Assembly: GCA_910578645.1 (NCBI GenBank) | Contig: CAJTQI010000007.1 | Coordinates: 1-64,000, forward strand | Direction: 5' to 3' | DNA from: an uncultured Lachnospiraceae bacterium | Lineage (GTDB): Bacteria; Bacillota; Clostridia; Lachnospirales; Lachnospiraceae | DNA: 64,000 nucleotides | Translations under genes and position numbers: made by a program | Part shown: piece after piece, positions 18,081 to 27,530 of the stretch | Layout of the letters: every line of letters begins with the position of its first letter | How positions within the stretch are numbered: the stretch's first letter is position 1 | Notes under the pieces: generated by a model | What the model saw: the letters and a program-made list of their open reading frames with translations, nothing else | Databases searched by the model: none | What the model was told of the DNA's origin: nothing

Positions 18081-19601
18081 TTATATCTCCAACTCCGCAA
18101 TCCGCTCCGCCAGGCTCTCACTCCGTTCTGTCAACATCAGCTCTTCGTTATGCCGCTGATAGTCTTCACAGCCGTAAGTCGCGATAAACTTCGCACAATC
18201 TGCCTGCACCGTACATTCTGTCACAAGAATCAGCATTTCATTGCCGGAACCGAAGGTATCTTCCACGAACCGGAAAAGGAAATGCATCTTTTCCTGCACT
18301 TTCCCGGTTTCCCCTTTATATGCTGCAACTTCTGCGTCAAATTTCTCCTTAATCTTGTCAAAAGCCTCCGTGCCGTCTTCTGCATCAAACAGGCGCACCG
18401 CCTTCTCACATTCGGAAAGGAATCTGACGACAGACTTATCCTTGCGTTTGTCCCGGGCCGACAATGCCCCTGCCTTCTGCAACGATTCCATGGCCTTCTT
18501 TCGCGCGTCGGTCTGCTGCCCTATAAGCGCCGCCAGTTCCTCTACACTACACCCTGCCTGCGCCCGGGCTTTCAGAGCGCGCAACGGATTCATCAACTCG
18601 CCAAGTACCTGTGAAGTCTGCATATTGTCCTTGATTTCCTGTTGCATCCTGTCAATCAGCATCCCCATCAAAGACAGCCTTTCATCGAAGTCCGCCCTGC
18701 GCGCTTTGTCCTTCGCCTGTTCGCTGACCGTCCCCGCCAGGATTTCTTCTACTTTATAATCATCTTTATATTTCCGGTATAAATCATAGTAAGCCGTAAA
18801 CTCTTTTACAACCCGTTCATTGCGTATATACTGTCCGACGAAGGATTCCTCTGCCACGATGCCTTCTTCCTCATACAAAAACAACATCTGGGACAAATCT
18901 TCCCATCCTCTGGCCGTAATATAGCTTCTTCCCCGCACCGTCGTCTCAACCTGGTAGAAATCATCCTTTTTCATATCCAGGAAGTTTAGGATGGCCGTAT
19001 GCATCCCTCGTTCTTTAGCGTACTCCCGCCAAGTGGCATAATCTGCCTCCACCTCCAATATTTTCAGCCGGTCCATAGTCACCACGTCAAACTCACGCAC
19101 CGATTTATTGTATTCCGGCGGATTGCCGGCTGTCACAATCACCCATCCTTCCGGTACCTGGTGTCTGCCAAACACCTTATACTGCAAAAACTGCAGCATA
19201 GAAGGCGCAAGCGTCTCCGACACACAATTGATTTCGTCCAGAAACAAAATACCTTCTTTAATACCGCTCTCCTCCATCACATCATAGACTGAGGCGATAA
19301 TCTCACTCATGGTATACTCCGACACGTCATAGACCTTTCCACCGTATTCCTTATGGGTGATAAAAGGAAGTCCCAAGGCAGACTGCCTCGTATGATGCGT
19401 CATGGAATAAGAGACAAGGGCTATGCCAAGCTCTTGGGCAATCTGTTCCATCACCGCAGTCTTGCCGATACCCGGCGCACCCAGAAGAAAGATGGGACGC
19501 TGTCTGACAAGCGGTATCCGGTATTCCCCCTCTTCATCCTTTTTTAAATATATCCTGACCGAATCTTTGATATAATTCTTCGCTTCCTTAATATTCATCA
19601 T
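18081..19601 (-). CDS. MoxR-type AAA+ ATPase
   Basis: A 506-residue AAA+ ATPase. Walker A is GAPGIGKT (41-48), Walker B is ILFLDEIN, and a sensor-1 region (VIVTAGNPPEYN) follows. The protein continues with about 250 mostly helical residues, longer than minimal MoxR proteins. MoxR-family ATPases act as chaperones with a VWA-domain partner encoded next door, and here the VWA gene starts 1.3 kb upstream and ends 20 bp before this start. Together they form a two-gene unit, with the leucine-rich-repeat protein possibly third. The cellular target is unknown. Confidence 0.9.
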   Translation of the reverse strand: MMNIKEAKNYIKDSVRIYLKKDEEGEYRIPLVRQRPIFLLGAPGIGKTAVMEQIAQELGIALVSYSMTHHTRQSALGLPFITHKEYGGKVYDVSEYTMSEIIASVYDVMEESGIKEGILFLDEINCVSETLAPSMLQFLQYKVFGRHQVPEGWVIVTAGNPPEYNKSVREFDVVTMDRLKILEVEADYATWREYAKERGMHTAILNFLDMKKDDFYQVETTVRGRSYITARGWEDLSQMLFLYEEEGIVAEESFVGQYIRNERVVKEFTAYYDLYRKYKDDYKVEEILAGTVSEQAKDKARRADFDERLSLMGMLIDRMQQEIKDNMQTSQVLGELMNPLRALKARAQAGCSVEELAALIGQQTDARKKAMESLQKAGALSARDKRKDKSVVRFLSECEKAVRLFDAEDGTEAFDKIKEKFDAEVAAYKGETGKVQEKMHFLFRFVEDTFGSGNEMLILVTECTVQADCAKFIATYGCEDYQRHNEELMLTERSESLAERIAELEI

Positions 19602-19621
19602 ACACCCCTAATCTGCCAATG

Positions 19622-20932
19622 TTATTTCGTAAAGCCGTCCTCCAGTTCCTCTTCGTCCAGTACAAGCTTGATTGCCCAGGGCGGCACCTTCGGCGCATTC
19701 TCATCGTCATGCAAAAATGCAAAAGCCACATCATAATCCGGCATCCGCTCTGGATACACCCCATATCCGTCAGTAAAATAAATCAGCCCTTTCAGATTAT
19801 CAAACTCCTGCTCTTCCCTTAGCTTCTCTATATAAGTAAATACCGGCCTAAAGTCCGTGGAGCCGAACCCGGTAAGCTTTCCCTGTTCCATGAAAGCATC
19901 AAATTCTTTCCGCTCGGTAATCTTCACATCCTGCCTGACTTCGCTGTCACACTGGATGATATGCACATTTATCTTGCTGAAAAAGTTCTCGCTTTCCTGC
20001 ATAATGTTATAAGTCTTTTGCAAAAAAGCCTGCACCGTCTTTCCGCGGCATGAGGCCGATGTATCTAAAGCGATGACGAAATCCTTGATTTTATGGCTGT
20101 CCTTATACTCAAGGGGCTCCACCAGAGGCATATTGCCGTAAGTATCCAGCCCATAAGTATAATAAATATAATCAAACTCATCGTCATTCACCTGGACAGA
20201 CTCCCCTATCACCATAAACTTCCTCAAGAAATCCGTATAATCATACCGCTGCCTGGTGGCCTCCTTCAGATTTTCCTCTATACCCTGCGCATTGTTCCTG
20301 TCTTTGCTGAAACTCTTTAAATCCGCTTTGATGCGCTCGCTGACTTTGCGCCACTCTTCCTGTGACAATTCTAACTCTTCCCGTCTGTCCCAATAGATAT
20401 GCTCGTCGTAATGGCACAGCCTATACCACTCTTTGGCTCCATTCTCAGAAGGCTCTTCGAGCCGGAAATGCCTGTAAATCTTCTCTGCTGTCAACCCTTT
20501 GGCCTGCTTTTTCAATATTTCCAGACGGTTTGCAAGTGTATCGTCACCGGGCATCTTCGTCAGGTGCAGACCCATATCTAAAATCGCCGCCTCAACCGCG
20601 ATGTCCGTGGCCATATCCCAATACCTTCTGTCCATCTTATCCGTCTCAAACCCATGGTAAAAAATGCAGTGCAGAAGCGTATGAAGATAGAGTCTGGCGC
20701 CATAGCCCTGCGCGGACTGATACTGCTTAAGCAACAGTACCGGGTCATAATACAGCCTGGCGCCATCGTACAGATGTATCCCTGTTCCCTCCCTGCATTC
20801 TACCTTAAGCCTGGACAATGCCACATCCAAAAAACGCATGTTGACCAGGATGCCGTCATGGGCAAGCCTCATGATTTCCGCGGCCAAACTGCGTATCTGA
20901 AATTGTCTGTCTTCCCTGCTCCCCTCACCCAT
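19622..20932 (-). CDS. VWA-like / DUF2201 putative metallopeptidase
   Basis: A 436-residue partner of the adjacent MoxR-type ATPase. The N-terminal half resembles the DUF2201 predicted metallopeptidase domain, with a helix carrying histidines in HxxxH-x4-H spacing (LHTLLHCIFYH). The C-terminal half is a VWA-like domain with a MIDAS-type DTSAS motif (ALDTSASCRGKT) and a later acidic FTDGYGVYP. The ATG at 20932 is chosen over a TTG at 20938 because GGAG is seven bases upstream of the ATG. The protein lacks a signal peptide. Proteolytic activity is predicted from the domain only. Confidence 0.85.
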   Translation of the reverse strand: MGEGSREDRQFQIRSLAAEIMRLAHDGILVNMRFLDVALSRLKVECREGTGIHLYDGARLYYDPVLLLKQYQSAQGYGARLYLHTLLHCIFYHGFETDKMDRRYWDMATDIAVEAAILDMGLHLTKMPGDDTLANRLEILKKQAKGLTAEKIYRHFRLEEPSENGAKEWYRLCHYDEHIYWDRREELELSQEEWRKVSERIKADLKSFSKDRNNAQGIEENLKEATRQRYDYTDFLRKFMVIGESVQVNDDEFDYIYYTYGLDTYGNMPLVEPLEYKDSHKIKDFVIALDTSASCRGKTVQAFLQKTYNIMQESENFFSKINVHIIQCDSEVRQDVKITERKEFDAFMEQGKLTGFGSTDFRPVFTYIEKLREEQEFDNLKGLIYFTDGYGVYPERMPDYDVAFAFLHDDENAPKVPPWAIKLVLDEEELEDGFTK

Positions 20933-21022
20933 GAACAAACTCCTATTATAACATTGAGATAGGCGATTAACATTTTCTGCAATCGCCTATCGGTTTCGTA
21001 CATTGATTTTGTGCTGCTGTAC

Positions 21023-21658
21023 CTATTGTATGAACGGGTTATATTTCTTCTCATGCCCGATGGTTGTAAAATCCCCATGCCCGGGATACACTTTCGTCTC
21101 GTCCGGCAGCACAAACAGTTTCTCCTTCACCGAGCGCACAAGCGCGCCCATGCTGCCCGTGGCAAGGTCCGTCCTGCCAACCGAATCCATAAAGAGCGTA
21201 TCGCCTGCAATCAGTATGCCGTCCTCCTCGAAATAATAACAACAACTACCCACCGTATGTCCCGGTGTGGCAATCAGCCGGCATGTCATGCCCGCTATGG
21301 TAATCTCCTCGCCGTCTTTCAAATAGCGGTCGGGAATGACCGTGTAGGGCCTGCCTACCTGGTCCGACACATTCGTCACCGCATCCTCACAGAGCGCCTT
21401 CTCCGCCTCATAGGCATAAATGGGCGCCCCTGACAATTCACGCAGCTTGTTGGTTCCCCATATATGGTCGAAATGGCCGTGTGTCAGAAGGATTCCCTTG
21501 ACATCCAATCCCTTTTCCTTAAGCGTCTCATAAATATAGTCGCCCTTGTCCGCCGGGTCGAAGAAAATTACGTCCCCCGAGCCTTCACGGTATACAAAAT
21601 AGCAATTCGTCTGGCAAATGCCAAGCATCAGCCTGCCAATCTTTAAATTAGACATCAT
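21023..21658 (-). CDS. Metallo-beta-lactamase-fold hydrolase (glyoxalase II-like)
   Basis: A 211-residue cytoplasmic hydrolase of the metallo-beta-lactamase superfamily. The metal-binding motif THGHFDHIWG, the later His in TPGHTVGSCCY, the bridging Asp in AGDTLFMDSVGRTD and the terminal GHGDFTTIGHEK are all present. That pattern fits the YcbL/glyoxalase II-like group of small thioester hydrolases. It begins 34 bp after the Rel gene on the same strand and is almost certainly co-transcribed, an arrangement common in Firmicutes. The exact substrate is unknown. Confidence 0.9.
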   Translation of the reverse strand: MMSNLKIGRLMLGICQTNCYFVYREGSGDVIFFDPADKGDYIYETLKEKGLDVKGILLTHGHFDHIWGTNKLRELSGAPIYAYEAEKALCEDAVTNVSDQVGRPYTVIPDRYLKDGEEITIAGMTCRLIATPGHTVGSCCYYFEEDGILIAGDTLFMDSVGRTDLATGSMGALVRSVKEKLFVLPDETKVYPGHGDFTTIGHEKKYNPFIQ

Positions 21659-21692
21659 CCGATTCTCCTATACTCTCTGTTGCCATTGTCTA

Positions 21693-23999
21693 TTACCCTG
21701 TGGTTCTTTCGATATCTATAATACTTTCAATCGTTCTTATCTTATCGATTACACGTTGCAATTCTTCTCTGCTCCGGATTTCAAAACTGACCATAATGGT
21801 AGCCGTCCCCTGCTTGCTGACTCGTGTATTCAAGGAAAGGATATCGATTTCCTTCTCCGTCAGCGCCCTGGATATATCCGCCAAAAGACCATTCCTGTTG
21901 TTTGCAAAAATGCTGATTTCGGCAAAATATTTCCCTTCCGCTTCCGCCTGCTGCCACTCCGCATCAATGAGCCTGTTGCGGTCTAATTCAGGCAGGTTCA
22001 TGATATTAATACAATCCGTCCGGTGTATGGAAATACCCCTTCCTCTTGTAACGAAACCGACAATCTCGTCTCCCGGCACAGGGCTGCAACATTTGGAAAA
22101 GCGCACCGCCACATCATGTATGCCCTTAACCACAATCCCGCTTGTCCCTTTGTGCGTCCTGCTTTTGTTAATCTGCGCACTCTCCGCTATTTCCGCCATG
22201 ACCTCCGCATCGCTCATCTCTTTGCGGTGGTCATTGTCATACATCTCCTGCATGCGGTTTAATATCTGTCCCTCTTTCAGGCCGCCGTGCCCGATAGCGG
22301 CAAGCACCGAATCCCAGTCCTGGAACCCATACTTCTTCATGATTGCTTCCTGGTATTTAGGAGTCAGCACATCCGCAGGGTTAATCGCTTTCGCCTTACA
22401 GTAACTGGCTAACAGCTCTTTTCCTTTAATAATATTATCGTCTTTGAGTTCGTGTTTAAACCACTGGTTAATCTTGTTCTTGGCCTGGGTGCTCTTGACC
22501 ACTTTCAGCCAGTCACGGCTCGGGCCCTTGGAATTTTGGGAAGTCATAATCTCCACCCGGTCGCCGTTCTTAATCTCATAGTCAATTGTCACAAGCTTAC
22601 CGTTGACTCTCGCCCCAATCATCCGGTTACCTACCGCACTGTGGATATTGTAAGCAAAGTCAATCGTCGTAGAACCTGCCGGAAGATTTTTGACATCCCC
22701 CGTAGGGGTAAAGCAGTACACACTGTCAGAAAAAAGGTTCAGGTCACTCTTTAAAAGATTCATAAATTCCTTGTTATCCGACATGTCTCTCTGCCATTCC
22801 AAAATCTGCCGCAGCCAGACTAATTTTTCTTCCTCCTGGGTCTCCACTTTCTTACCGTCGGAAGCTTCTTTATATTTCCAATGAGCGGCAATACCATACT
22901 CTGCCGCCTTATGCATCTCATAGGTTCTAATCTGTATCTCGAAAGGCTGTCCTGTTGTGCCGATTAAAGTCGTATGCAGCGACTGGTACATGTTATCTTT
23001 CGGCATAGCGATGTAGTCTTTAAAACGCCCGGGAATCGGTTTATACATCTCATGGATGACACCAAGCGCAGCGTAACAGTCTTTCACCGTATCCACAATG
23101 ATACGCACCGCAAACAAATCATAAATCTGGTCTATGGTTTTGTTCTGGTTTTTCATTTTCTTGTATATGCTGAAAAAGTGTTTGATGCGCCCGTCAATCT
23201 GCGCCTTAATGCCGGCTCTTTCAATATGCACGCTGACCTCGTCCACAATCGTCTGGATATACTGCTCCCGCACACTCTTGCGCACTGCAATCTTATCCAC
23301 CAAATCATAATAAGCTTCCGGCTCCAGATATTTTAAAGATAAATCGTCCAGTTCCACTTTAATCTTAGATATCCCCAGCCTCTGGGCGATGGGGGAATAG
23401 ATATCCAGTGTCTCCCGGGAAATTTCCTGCTGCTTCTCCGGCCTCATATGCTGCAATGTACGCATATTGTGGAGCCGGTCCGCCAGTTTAATCAAAATAA
23501 CGCGGATATCCTTGGCCATGGCGAGGAACATCTTCCGAAGGTTCTCCGCCTGCCGTTCCAGTTTCTCCGCATCCTTATCCCTGTCGGTGCTGTTCTCTCC
23601 GTGGAAATTCAGTTTCGCCAACTTCGTGACGCCGTCCACAAGAAGCGCCACGTCCGCGCCGAACTCCTCCTGAATCTGCTCGTCGGTCATAATCGTATCT
23701 TCCACCACATCGTGTAAAAGACCCGCCACGATTGTCTCTTTATCCATCTCTAAATCTGCCAGGATAATCGAAACATAGAGAGGATGGATGATATATGGCT
23801 CGCCCGATTTACGAACCTGGTCTTTATGCGCATCATAAGCAATTTGGTAAGCTTTCTCAATCAGGGAAATATTGTCAGATGGGTGATATCTGCGCACACG
23901 TGTAATAAGCTCCTGGTACAATGCTTCAGGAGTCTGAAATTCTTCAATCGATTCTATTCTTCCGTCATCAATAATGACTTCTCGTTTTTCTTCTGTCAT
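21693..23999 (-). CDS. relA: Bifunctional (p)ppGpp synthetase/hydrolase Rel
   Basis: A 768-residue Rel/SpoT-homologue enzyme that makes and degrades the stringent-response alarmone. The order is an HD hydrolase domain (about 45-200; metal-binding pair His96-Asp97 in LLHDVVEDT, so hydrolysis should be intact), the synthetase domain (about 240-380; EIQIRTYEMHKAAEYGIAAH), TGS (about 420-480; YCFTPTGDVKNLPAGST), a helical/zinc-finger-like region with FSKCCSPVPGD, and a C-terminal ACT domain (about 695-768). Length fits the family. It lies downstream of groEL after a hairpin terminator and is followed closely by the hydrolase gene. Confidence 0.96.
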   Translation of the reverse strand: MTEEKREVIIDDGRIESIEEFQTPEALYQELITRVRRYHPSDNISLIEKAYQIAYDAHKDQVRKSGEPYIIHPLYVSIILADLEMDKETIVAGLLHDVVEDTIMTDEQIQEEFGADVALLVDGVTKLAKLNFHGENSTDRDKDAEKLERQAENLRKMFLAMAKDIRVILIKLADRLHNMRTLQHMRPEKQQEISRETLDIYSPIAQRLGISKIKVELDDLSLKYLEPEAYYDLVDKIAVRKSVREQYIQTIVDEVSVHIERAGIKAQIDGRIKHFFSIYKKMKNQNKTIDQIYDLFAVRIIVDTVKDCYAALGVIHEMYKPIPGRFKDYIAMPKDNMYQSLHTTLIGTTGQPFEIQIRTYEMHKAAEYGIAAHWKYKEASDGKKVETQEEEKLVWLRQILEWQRDMSDNKEFMNLLKSDLNLFSDSVYCFTPTGDVKNLPAGSTTIDFAYNIHSAVGNRMIGARVNGKLVTIDYEIKNGDRVEIMTSQNSKGPSRDWLKVVKSTQAKNKINQWFKHELKDDNIIKGKELLASYCKAKAINPADVLTPKYQEAIMKKYGFQDWDSVLAAIGHGGLKEGQILNRMQEMYDNDHRKEMSDAEVMAEIAESAQINKSRTHKGTSGIVVKGIHDVAVRFSKCCSPVPGDEIVGFVTRGRGISIHRTDCINIMNLPELDRNRLIDAEWQQAEAEGKYFAEISIFANNRNGLLADISRALTEKEIDILSLNTRVSKQGTATIMVSFEIRSREELQRVIDKIRTIESIIDIERTTG

Positions 24000-24118
24000 A
24001 ATCTCACCAGTGCCTCATCATATATGCACAAAAAAGCATCATCACTTGACATTATAATATTATTTTCAAGACAAGTCAAAAGTATTATTGTAGAATTTGA
24101 ACGAGCGTATCGAAAAGG

Positions 24119-24212
24119 GGCTGTCGCAAATATGGCATATCCACAATATATAGTTTTGGTATTCGACATATTGATACTATATATTGTTGTGGATTGCCAT
24201 TTTGCAACAGCC
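24119..24212 (-). terminator. Long hairpin terminator after groEL (repeat-like)
   Basis: A 94-nt near-palindrome: GGCTGTCGCAAATATGGC on the left pairs with GCCATTTTGCAACAGCC on the right, and inner arms CCACAATATATA/TATATATTGTTGTGG extend the stem. On the minus strand it is followed by CCCTTTTCG. It sits 56 bp beyond the groEL stop, so it should end the groESL transcript. The outer arms match the short terminator at 9284-9314, suggesting a dispersed repeat co-opted as a terminator. Confidence 0.7.
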
Positions 24213-24267
24213 TCTGATATTTATATTTTTACTGTCTAATACTGACAGAAACAGGCCGTCTCGTGAT

Positions 24268-25890
24268 TTACATCATGCCCATTCCTGCGCCACCTGCCGG
24301 CATAGGCGGTTCGGGCTCTTTGATATTCGCCACTACGGATTCCGTTGTGAGCAGCGTGGAGGCAACGCTGGTTGCATTCTGCAGTGCGCTTCTTGTCACC
24401 TTAGCAGGGTCAAGAATACCTGCATCCACCATATTCACATACTCTTCCTTCAGCGCATCAAAACCGATGCCAACTTCTGACTCTCTTACTTTGTTGATGA
24501 TTACGGAGCCTTCCAGACCCGCATTGGCAGCGATGTGGTAAAGGGGAGCCTCCAATGCCTTGAGCACAATCTGTGCGCCTGTCTTCTCGTCGCCTTCCAG
24601 GCTATCCGCCATCTTAGCAACTTCTTTGGCAGCATGGATATATGCGGAGCCGCCGCCGGAAATGATACCTTCTTCTACGGCTGCCCTTGTTGCCGCAAGC
24701 GCATCTTCCAGACGCAGTTTTGCTTCCTTCATCTCTGTCTCTGTTGCAGCGCCCACGCGGATTACCGCTACACCGCCTGCCAGTTTTGCAAGACGCTCCT
24801 GCAGTTTTTCTTTATCAAAATCGGAAGTAGTCTCTTCAATCTGCTTCTTAATCTGTCCGATTCTTGCCTGGATTGCTTCCTTGTCGCCCTCGCCGTCCAC
24901 GATTACCGTATTCTCCTTCTGGACTTTAACGGATTTCGCACGTCCAAGCTGCTCCATCGTTGCATCCTTCAATTCCAGGCCGAGCTCAGAGCTGATTACC
25001 TGGCCGCCTGTCAGGATTGCGATATCTTCCAACATAGCTTTTCTTCTGTCACCATATCCGGGCGCCTTCACCGCTACCACATTGAATGTACCGCGCAGTT
25101 TGTTTACAATAAGAGTGGTAAGCGCTTCGCCCTCCACATCTTCTGCAATAATAAGCAGTTTTGCGCCGGACTGTACAATCTGCTCCAGAATCGGTAGGAT
25201 TTCCTGGATATTGGCAATCTTCTTGTCTGTAATCAGGATGTAGGGACTTTCAAGCACTGCCTCCATCTTATCCATATCCGTAGCCATATATGCGGAGATA
25301 TAGCCTCTGTCGAACTGCATACCTTCTACCAAGTCTAACTCTGTCAGCATTGTCTTGCTCTCTTCGATTGTAATAACGCCATCACCGGATACTTTCTCCA
25401 TAGCGTCTGCAACCAACTGTCCTACCTCTTCGTCTCCGGAAGACACAGCCGCAACTCTTGCGATATGCTCTTTGCCTTTTACTTTGGAGCTCATCTTAGC
25501 GATTGCATCCACTGCACAGTCGGTAGCTTTCTTCATACCTTTTCTCAGAATAATCGGGTTAGCCCCTGCCGCTAAGTTCTTCATACCTGCGTTAACCATA
25601 GCCTGTGCAAGCACCGTAGCGGTTGTCGTACCGTCACCTGCGACATCATTTGTCTTAGTTGCTACTTCCTTCACAAGCTGCGCGCCCATATTCTCAAATG
25701 CGTCTGCAAGCTCAATCTCCTTCGCGATGGTCACACCGTCGTTGGTGATTAAAGGAGCGCCGTAAGATTTATCCAACACTACGTTTCTTCCTTTAGGTCC
25801 AAGCGTTACCCTCACTGTATCCGTAAGCTGGTTTACGCCTGATTCCAAGGCCGCCCTGGCCTCTGCGCCATATTTGATTTCCTTTGCCAT
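24268..25890 (-). CDS. groEL: Chaperonin GroEL
   Basis: A 540-residue 60-kDa chaperonin that folds proteins with GroES. Signatures are intact: the N-terminal LGPKGRNVVLDKSYG, the ATP-binding GDGTTTATVLAQAMV, the family pattern AAVEEGIISGGGSAYIHA, and the C-terminal glycine/methionine tail GGAGMGMM. Length is normal. It follows groES by 102 bp in one operon under a CIRCE operator, so it should be heat-induced through HrcA. Confidence 0.98.
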   Translation of the reverse strand: MAKEIKYGAEARAALESGVNQLTDTVRVTLGPKGRNVVLDKSYGAPLITNDGVTIAKEIELADAFENMGAQLVKEVATKTNDVAGDGTTTATVLAQAMVNAGMKNLAAGANPIILRKGMKKATDCAVDAIAKMSSKVKGKEHIARVAAVSSGDEEVGQLVADAMEKVSGDGVITIEESKTMLTELDLVEGMQFDRGYISAYMATDMDKMEAVLESPYILITDKKIANIQEILPILEQIVQSGAKLLIIAEDVEGEALTTLIVNKLRGTFNVVAVKAPGYGDRRKAMLEDIAILTGGQVISSELGLELKDATMEQLGRAKSVKVQKENTVIVDGEGDKEAIQARIGQIKKQIEETTSDFDKEKLQERLAKLAGGVAVIRVGAATETEMKEAKLRLEDALAATRAAVEEGIISGGGSAYIHAAKEVAKMADSLEGDEKTGAQIVLKALEAPLYHIAANAGLEGSVIINKVRESEVGIGFDALKEEYVNMVDAGILDPAKVTRSALQNATSVASTLLTTESVVANIKEPEPPMPAGGAGMGMM

Positions 25891-25992
25891 GATATTGTCC
25901 TCCTAAATCCATGTCTGTTATTTTCATTTATAGTCTTTACAGATTAATTATATCCGGTAATCCGTCCTTTTCGTGTACGGCTTTGTCTGCCC

Positions 25993-26277
25993 TTACTGGA
26001 TAACCGCCAGAATATCGTTCTGCCTTACGATGATAAACTCTTCCTCGTCCAGCTTCACTTCCGTACCTGCATACTTAGAATAAATTACCTGGTCGCCCAC
26101 CTTGACTTCCATCTTCACTTCCTTGCCGTCTACCATACCGCCCGGCCCTACTGCTACAACTTCTGCCTGCTGCGGCTTTTCTTTACTCTGTCCTGGCAAT
26201 ACGATGCCGGATTTGGTTGTCTCTTCTGCAACTAACTGTTTCAATACAACTCTGTCTCCAAGTGGTGTTAATTTCAT
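25993..26277 (-). CDS. groES: Co-chaperonin GroES
   Basis: A 94-residue co-chaperonin forming the heptameric lid for GroEL. It has the typical LTPLGDRVVLKQL start, a mobile loop around TTKSGIVLPGQSKEKPQ, and the end region EEFIIVRQNDILAVIQ. It is the first gene of the groESL operon. The CIRCE operator and promoter lie 40-110 bp upstream of its ATG. Confidence 0.98.
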   Translation of the reverse strand: MKLTPLGDRVVLKQLVAEETTKSGIVLPGQSKEKPQQAEVVAVGPGGMVDGKEVKMEVKVGDQVIYSKYAGTEVKLDEEEFIIVRQNDILAVIQ

Positions 26278-26319
26278 GTCCGTTGCCTCCTTATATTTAA
26301 CTCATATGTTTTCTTATTA

Positions 26320-26346
26320 TTAGCACTCTAATATGTCGAGTGCTAA
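26320..26346. promoter_or_regulatory. CIRCE operator (HrcA binding site)
   Basis: A perfect consensus inverted repeat, TTAGCACTC-N9-GAGTGCTAA, lies 43 bp upstream of the groES start codon and just downstream of the predicted -10 box. HrcA bound here represses groESL until heat or misfolding stress. Confidence 0.97.
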
Positions 26347-26358
26347 TTACTAAAACAT

Positions 26359-26387
26359 ATATTAGCTTCACACGTACATGTTTGCAA
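26359..26387 (-). promoter_or_regulatory. groESL promoter
   Basis: On the minus strand TTGCAA (26382-26387) is followed after 17 bp by TAATAT (26359-26364). The predicted start falls at about 26352, just before the CIRCE element, which is the usual sigma-A/HrcA arrangement. Confidence 0.75.
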
Positions 26388-26522
26388 ATTTGTTTAACGT
26401 CATTTACATTCTGTTTTCTTTTATTATCTCATGTTTTCTCACTTTTGCTCATTCTATCTTGTTTTCAGGTAAAAAAAGGGATTTAATATTTATTTTATAA
26501 ATTAAAAAACAAAAATAAAAAA

Positions 26523-26556
26523 CGGCGCTTCCTGTATCTCTATACAGAAAGTGCCG
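26523..26556 (-). terminator. Intrinsic terminator after the GGDEF-like gene
   Basis: A 15-bp stem (CGGCGCTTCCTGTAT with ATACAGAAAGTGCCG, including G-U pairs) and a 4-nt loop are followed on the minus strand by GTTTTTTATTTTTG. It lies 47 bp past the stop codon of the gene at 26604-27530 and isolates it from the groESL promoter. Confidence 0.85.
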
Positions 26557-26603
26557 CCATATTGTCTTTTTCTAATCCGCATTTCCAATGTCGTATGTCA
26601 GAC

Positions 26604-27530
26604 TCAAATTCCATGTTCCAGTCTTTCCCGGTATCCGGCCGCATTCTTCACTTCAAATTTGTTATTGAACATTTCGTACTCCGCATCGGCCAGTTTATCC
26701 TGAAGCTGCTCCTCCACATTCGTCTTATAGACGACGCCGCAAGCCACGGAAGGCGCCAGAACAGGGTCATCGAAATCAATACATGCCTTCTGTACCCTCT
26801 CACAAAATTCTTCCGCCTCACCATCCTCCGCCATCGGAATCAGCGTGATAAACACATCTCCGTCCACACGTCCGACAACATAGTCCTTTTTAGACTCCTG
26901 TTTCAGAATGTCAGCGATTGTCTTAATCAGTCTGTCGCTCTCCTCATCCCCGAAATGGTCGTTGGCAAATTTCCAGTCATTAATGTTCACATTGATTACG
27001 GCAACCGGAACTACCTCGGCGCTGTCAATGGCACTCATGCGCTCCTCAAAATAGTGTTTGTGGTATACGCCTGTCAGCACATCCTCATTTTCTCCCTTGG
27101 CAGTCTGCACATGACGCACGCCCACCTTCTCTTCCAGTTCGTCCATGTAAATAGAAGATTCTTTATGTAGATAGGCTTCCTCACCCCAATGAGAAAGCAT
27201 GCTGGCAAACCCGTCCAAAAGATGTTCCACTTCCTGCCGCTTCTCCTGGGGAACCTTATTCGTCTCCGCATAGAGATGAGCGATTGTTCTTCCATAAACC
27301 CTGACTTTACGTCCGGGCTCCCCCACCACGTCAGGTGTAAACCCTGCAAAACCGCCAACAGACACCACCTTTTCACCATGTCTTTCCGTAATCAGAAGAG
27401 CCGCACCTGTCACCGCACAAAACGCCTTGCAAAATTCTGTCAGCGTATCAAAAGGATACAGGTTATCCAATGCATAGTTTCTGATGTTCTCTTTAATTCT
27501 CTTCTCGAAAGAGATTGTCTTATAGTTCAT
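26604..27530 (-). CDS. Degenerate GGDEF-domain protein
   Basis: A 308-residue protein with an N-terminal sensor-like region (about 25-115, containing a conserved-looking GGFAGFTPDVVGEPG) and a C-terminal GGDEF-type fold (about 150-300). Diguanylate cyclases need RxGGDEF at the active site. Here the equivalent is RVDGDVF at 221-227, and the metal-binding D-x-D of the first strand is replaced by NINDWKF (181-187). Both changes predict loss of cyclase activity, leaving a possible receptor or scaffold role. The distance from its GGAG site to the ATG is long (about 13 bp). Monocistronic by spacing. Confidence 0.8.
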   Translation of the reverse strand: MNYKTISFEKRIKENIRNYALDNLYPFDTLTEFCKAFCAVTGAALLITERHGEKVVSVGGFAGFTPDVVGEPGRKVRVYGRTIAHLYAETNKVPQEKRQEVEHLLDGFASMLSHWGEEAYLHKESSIYMDELEEKVGVRHVQTAKGENEDVLTGVYHKHYFEERMSAIDSAEVVPVAVINVNINDWKFANDHFGDEESDRLIKTIADILKQESKKDYVVGRVDGDVFITLIPMAEDGEAEEFCERVQKACIDFDDPVLAPSVACGVVYKTNVEEQLQDKLADAEYEMFNNKFEVKNAAGYRERLEHGI

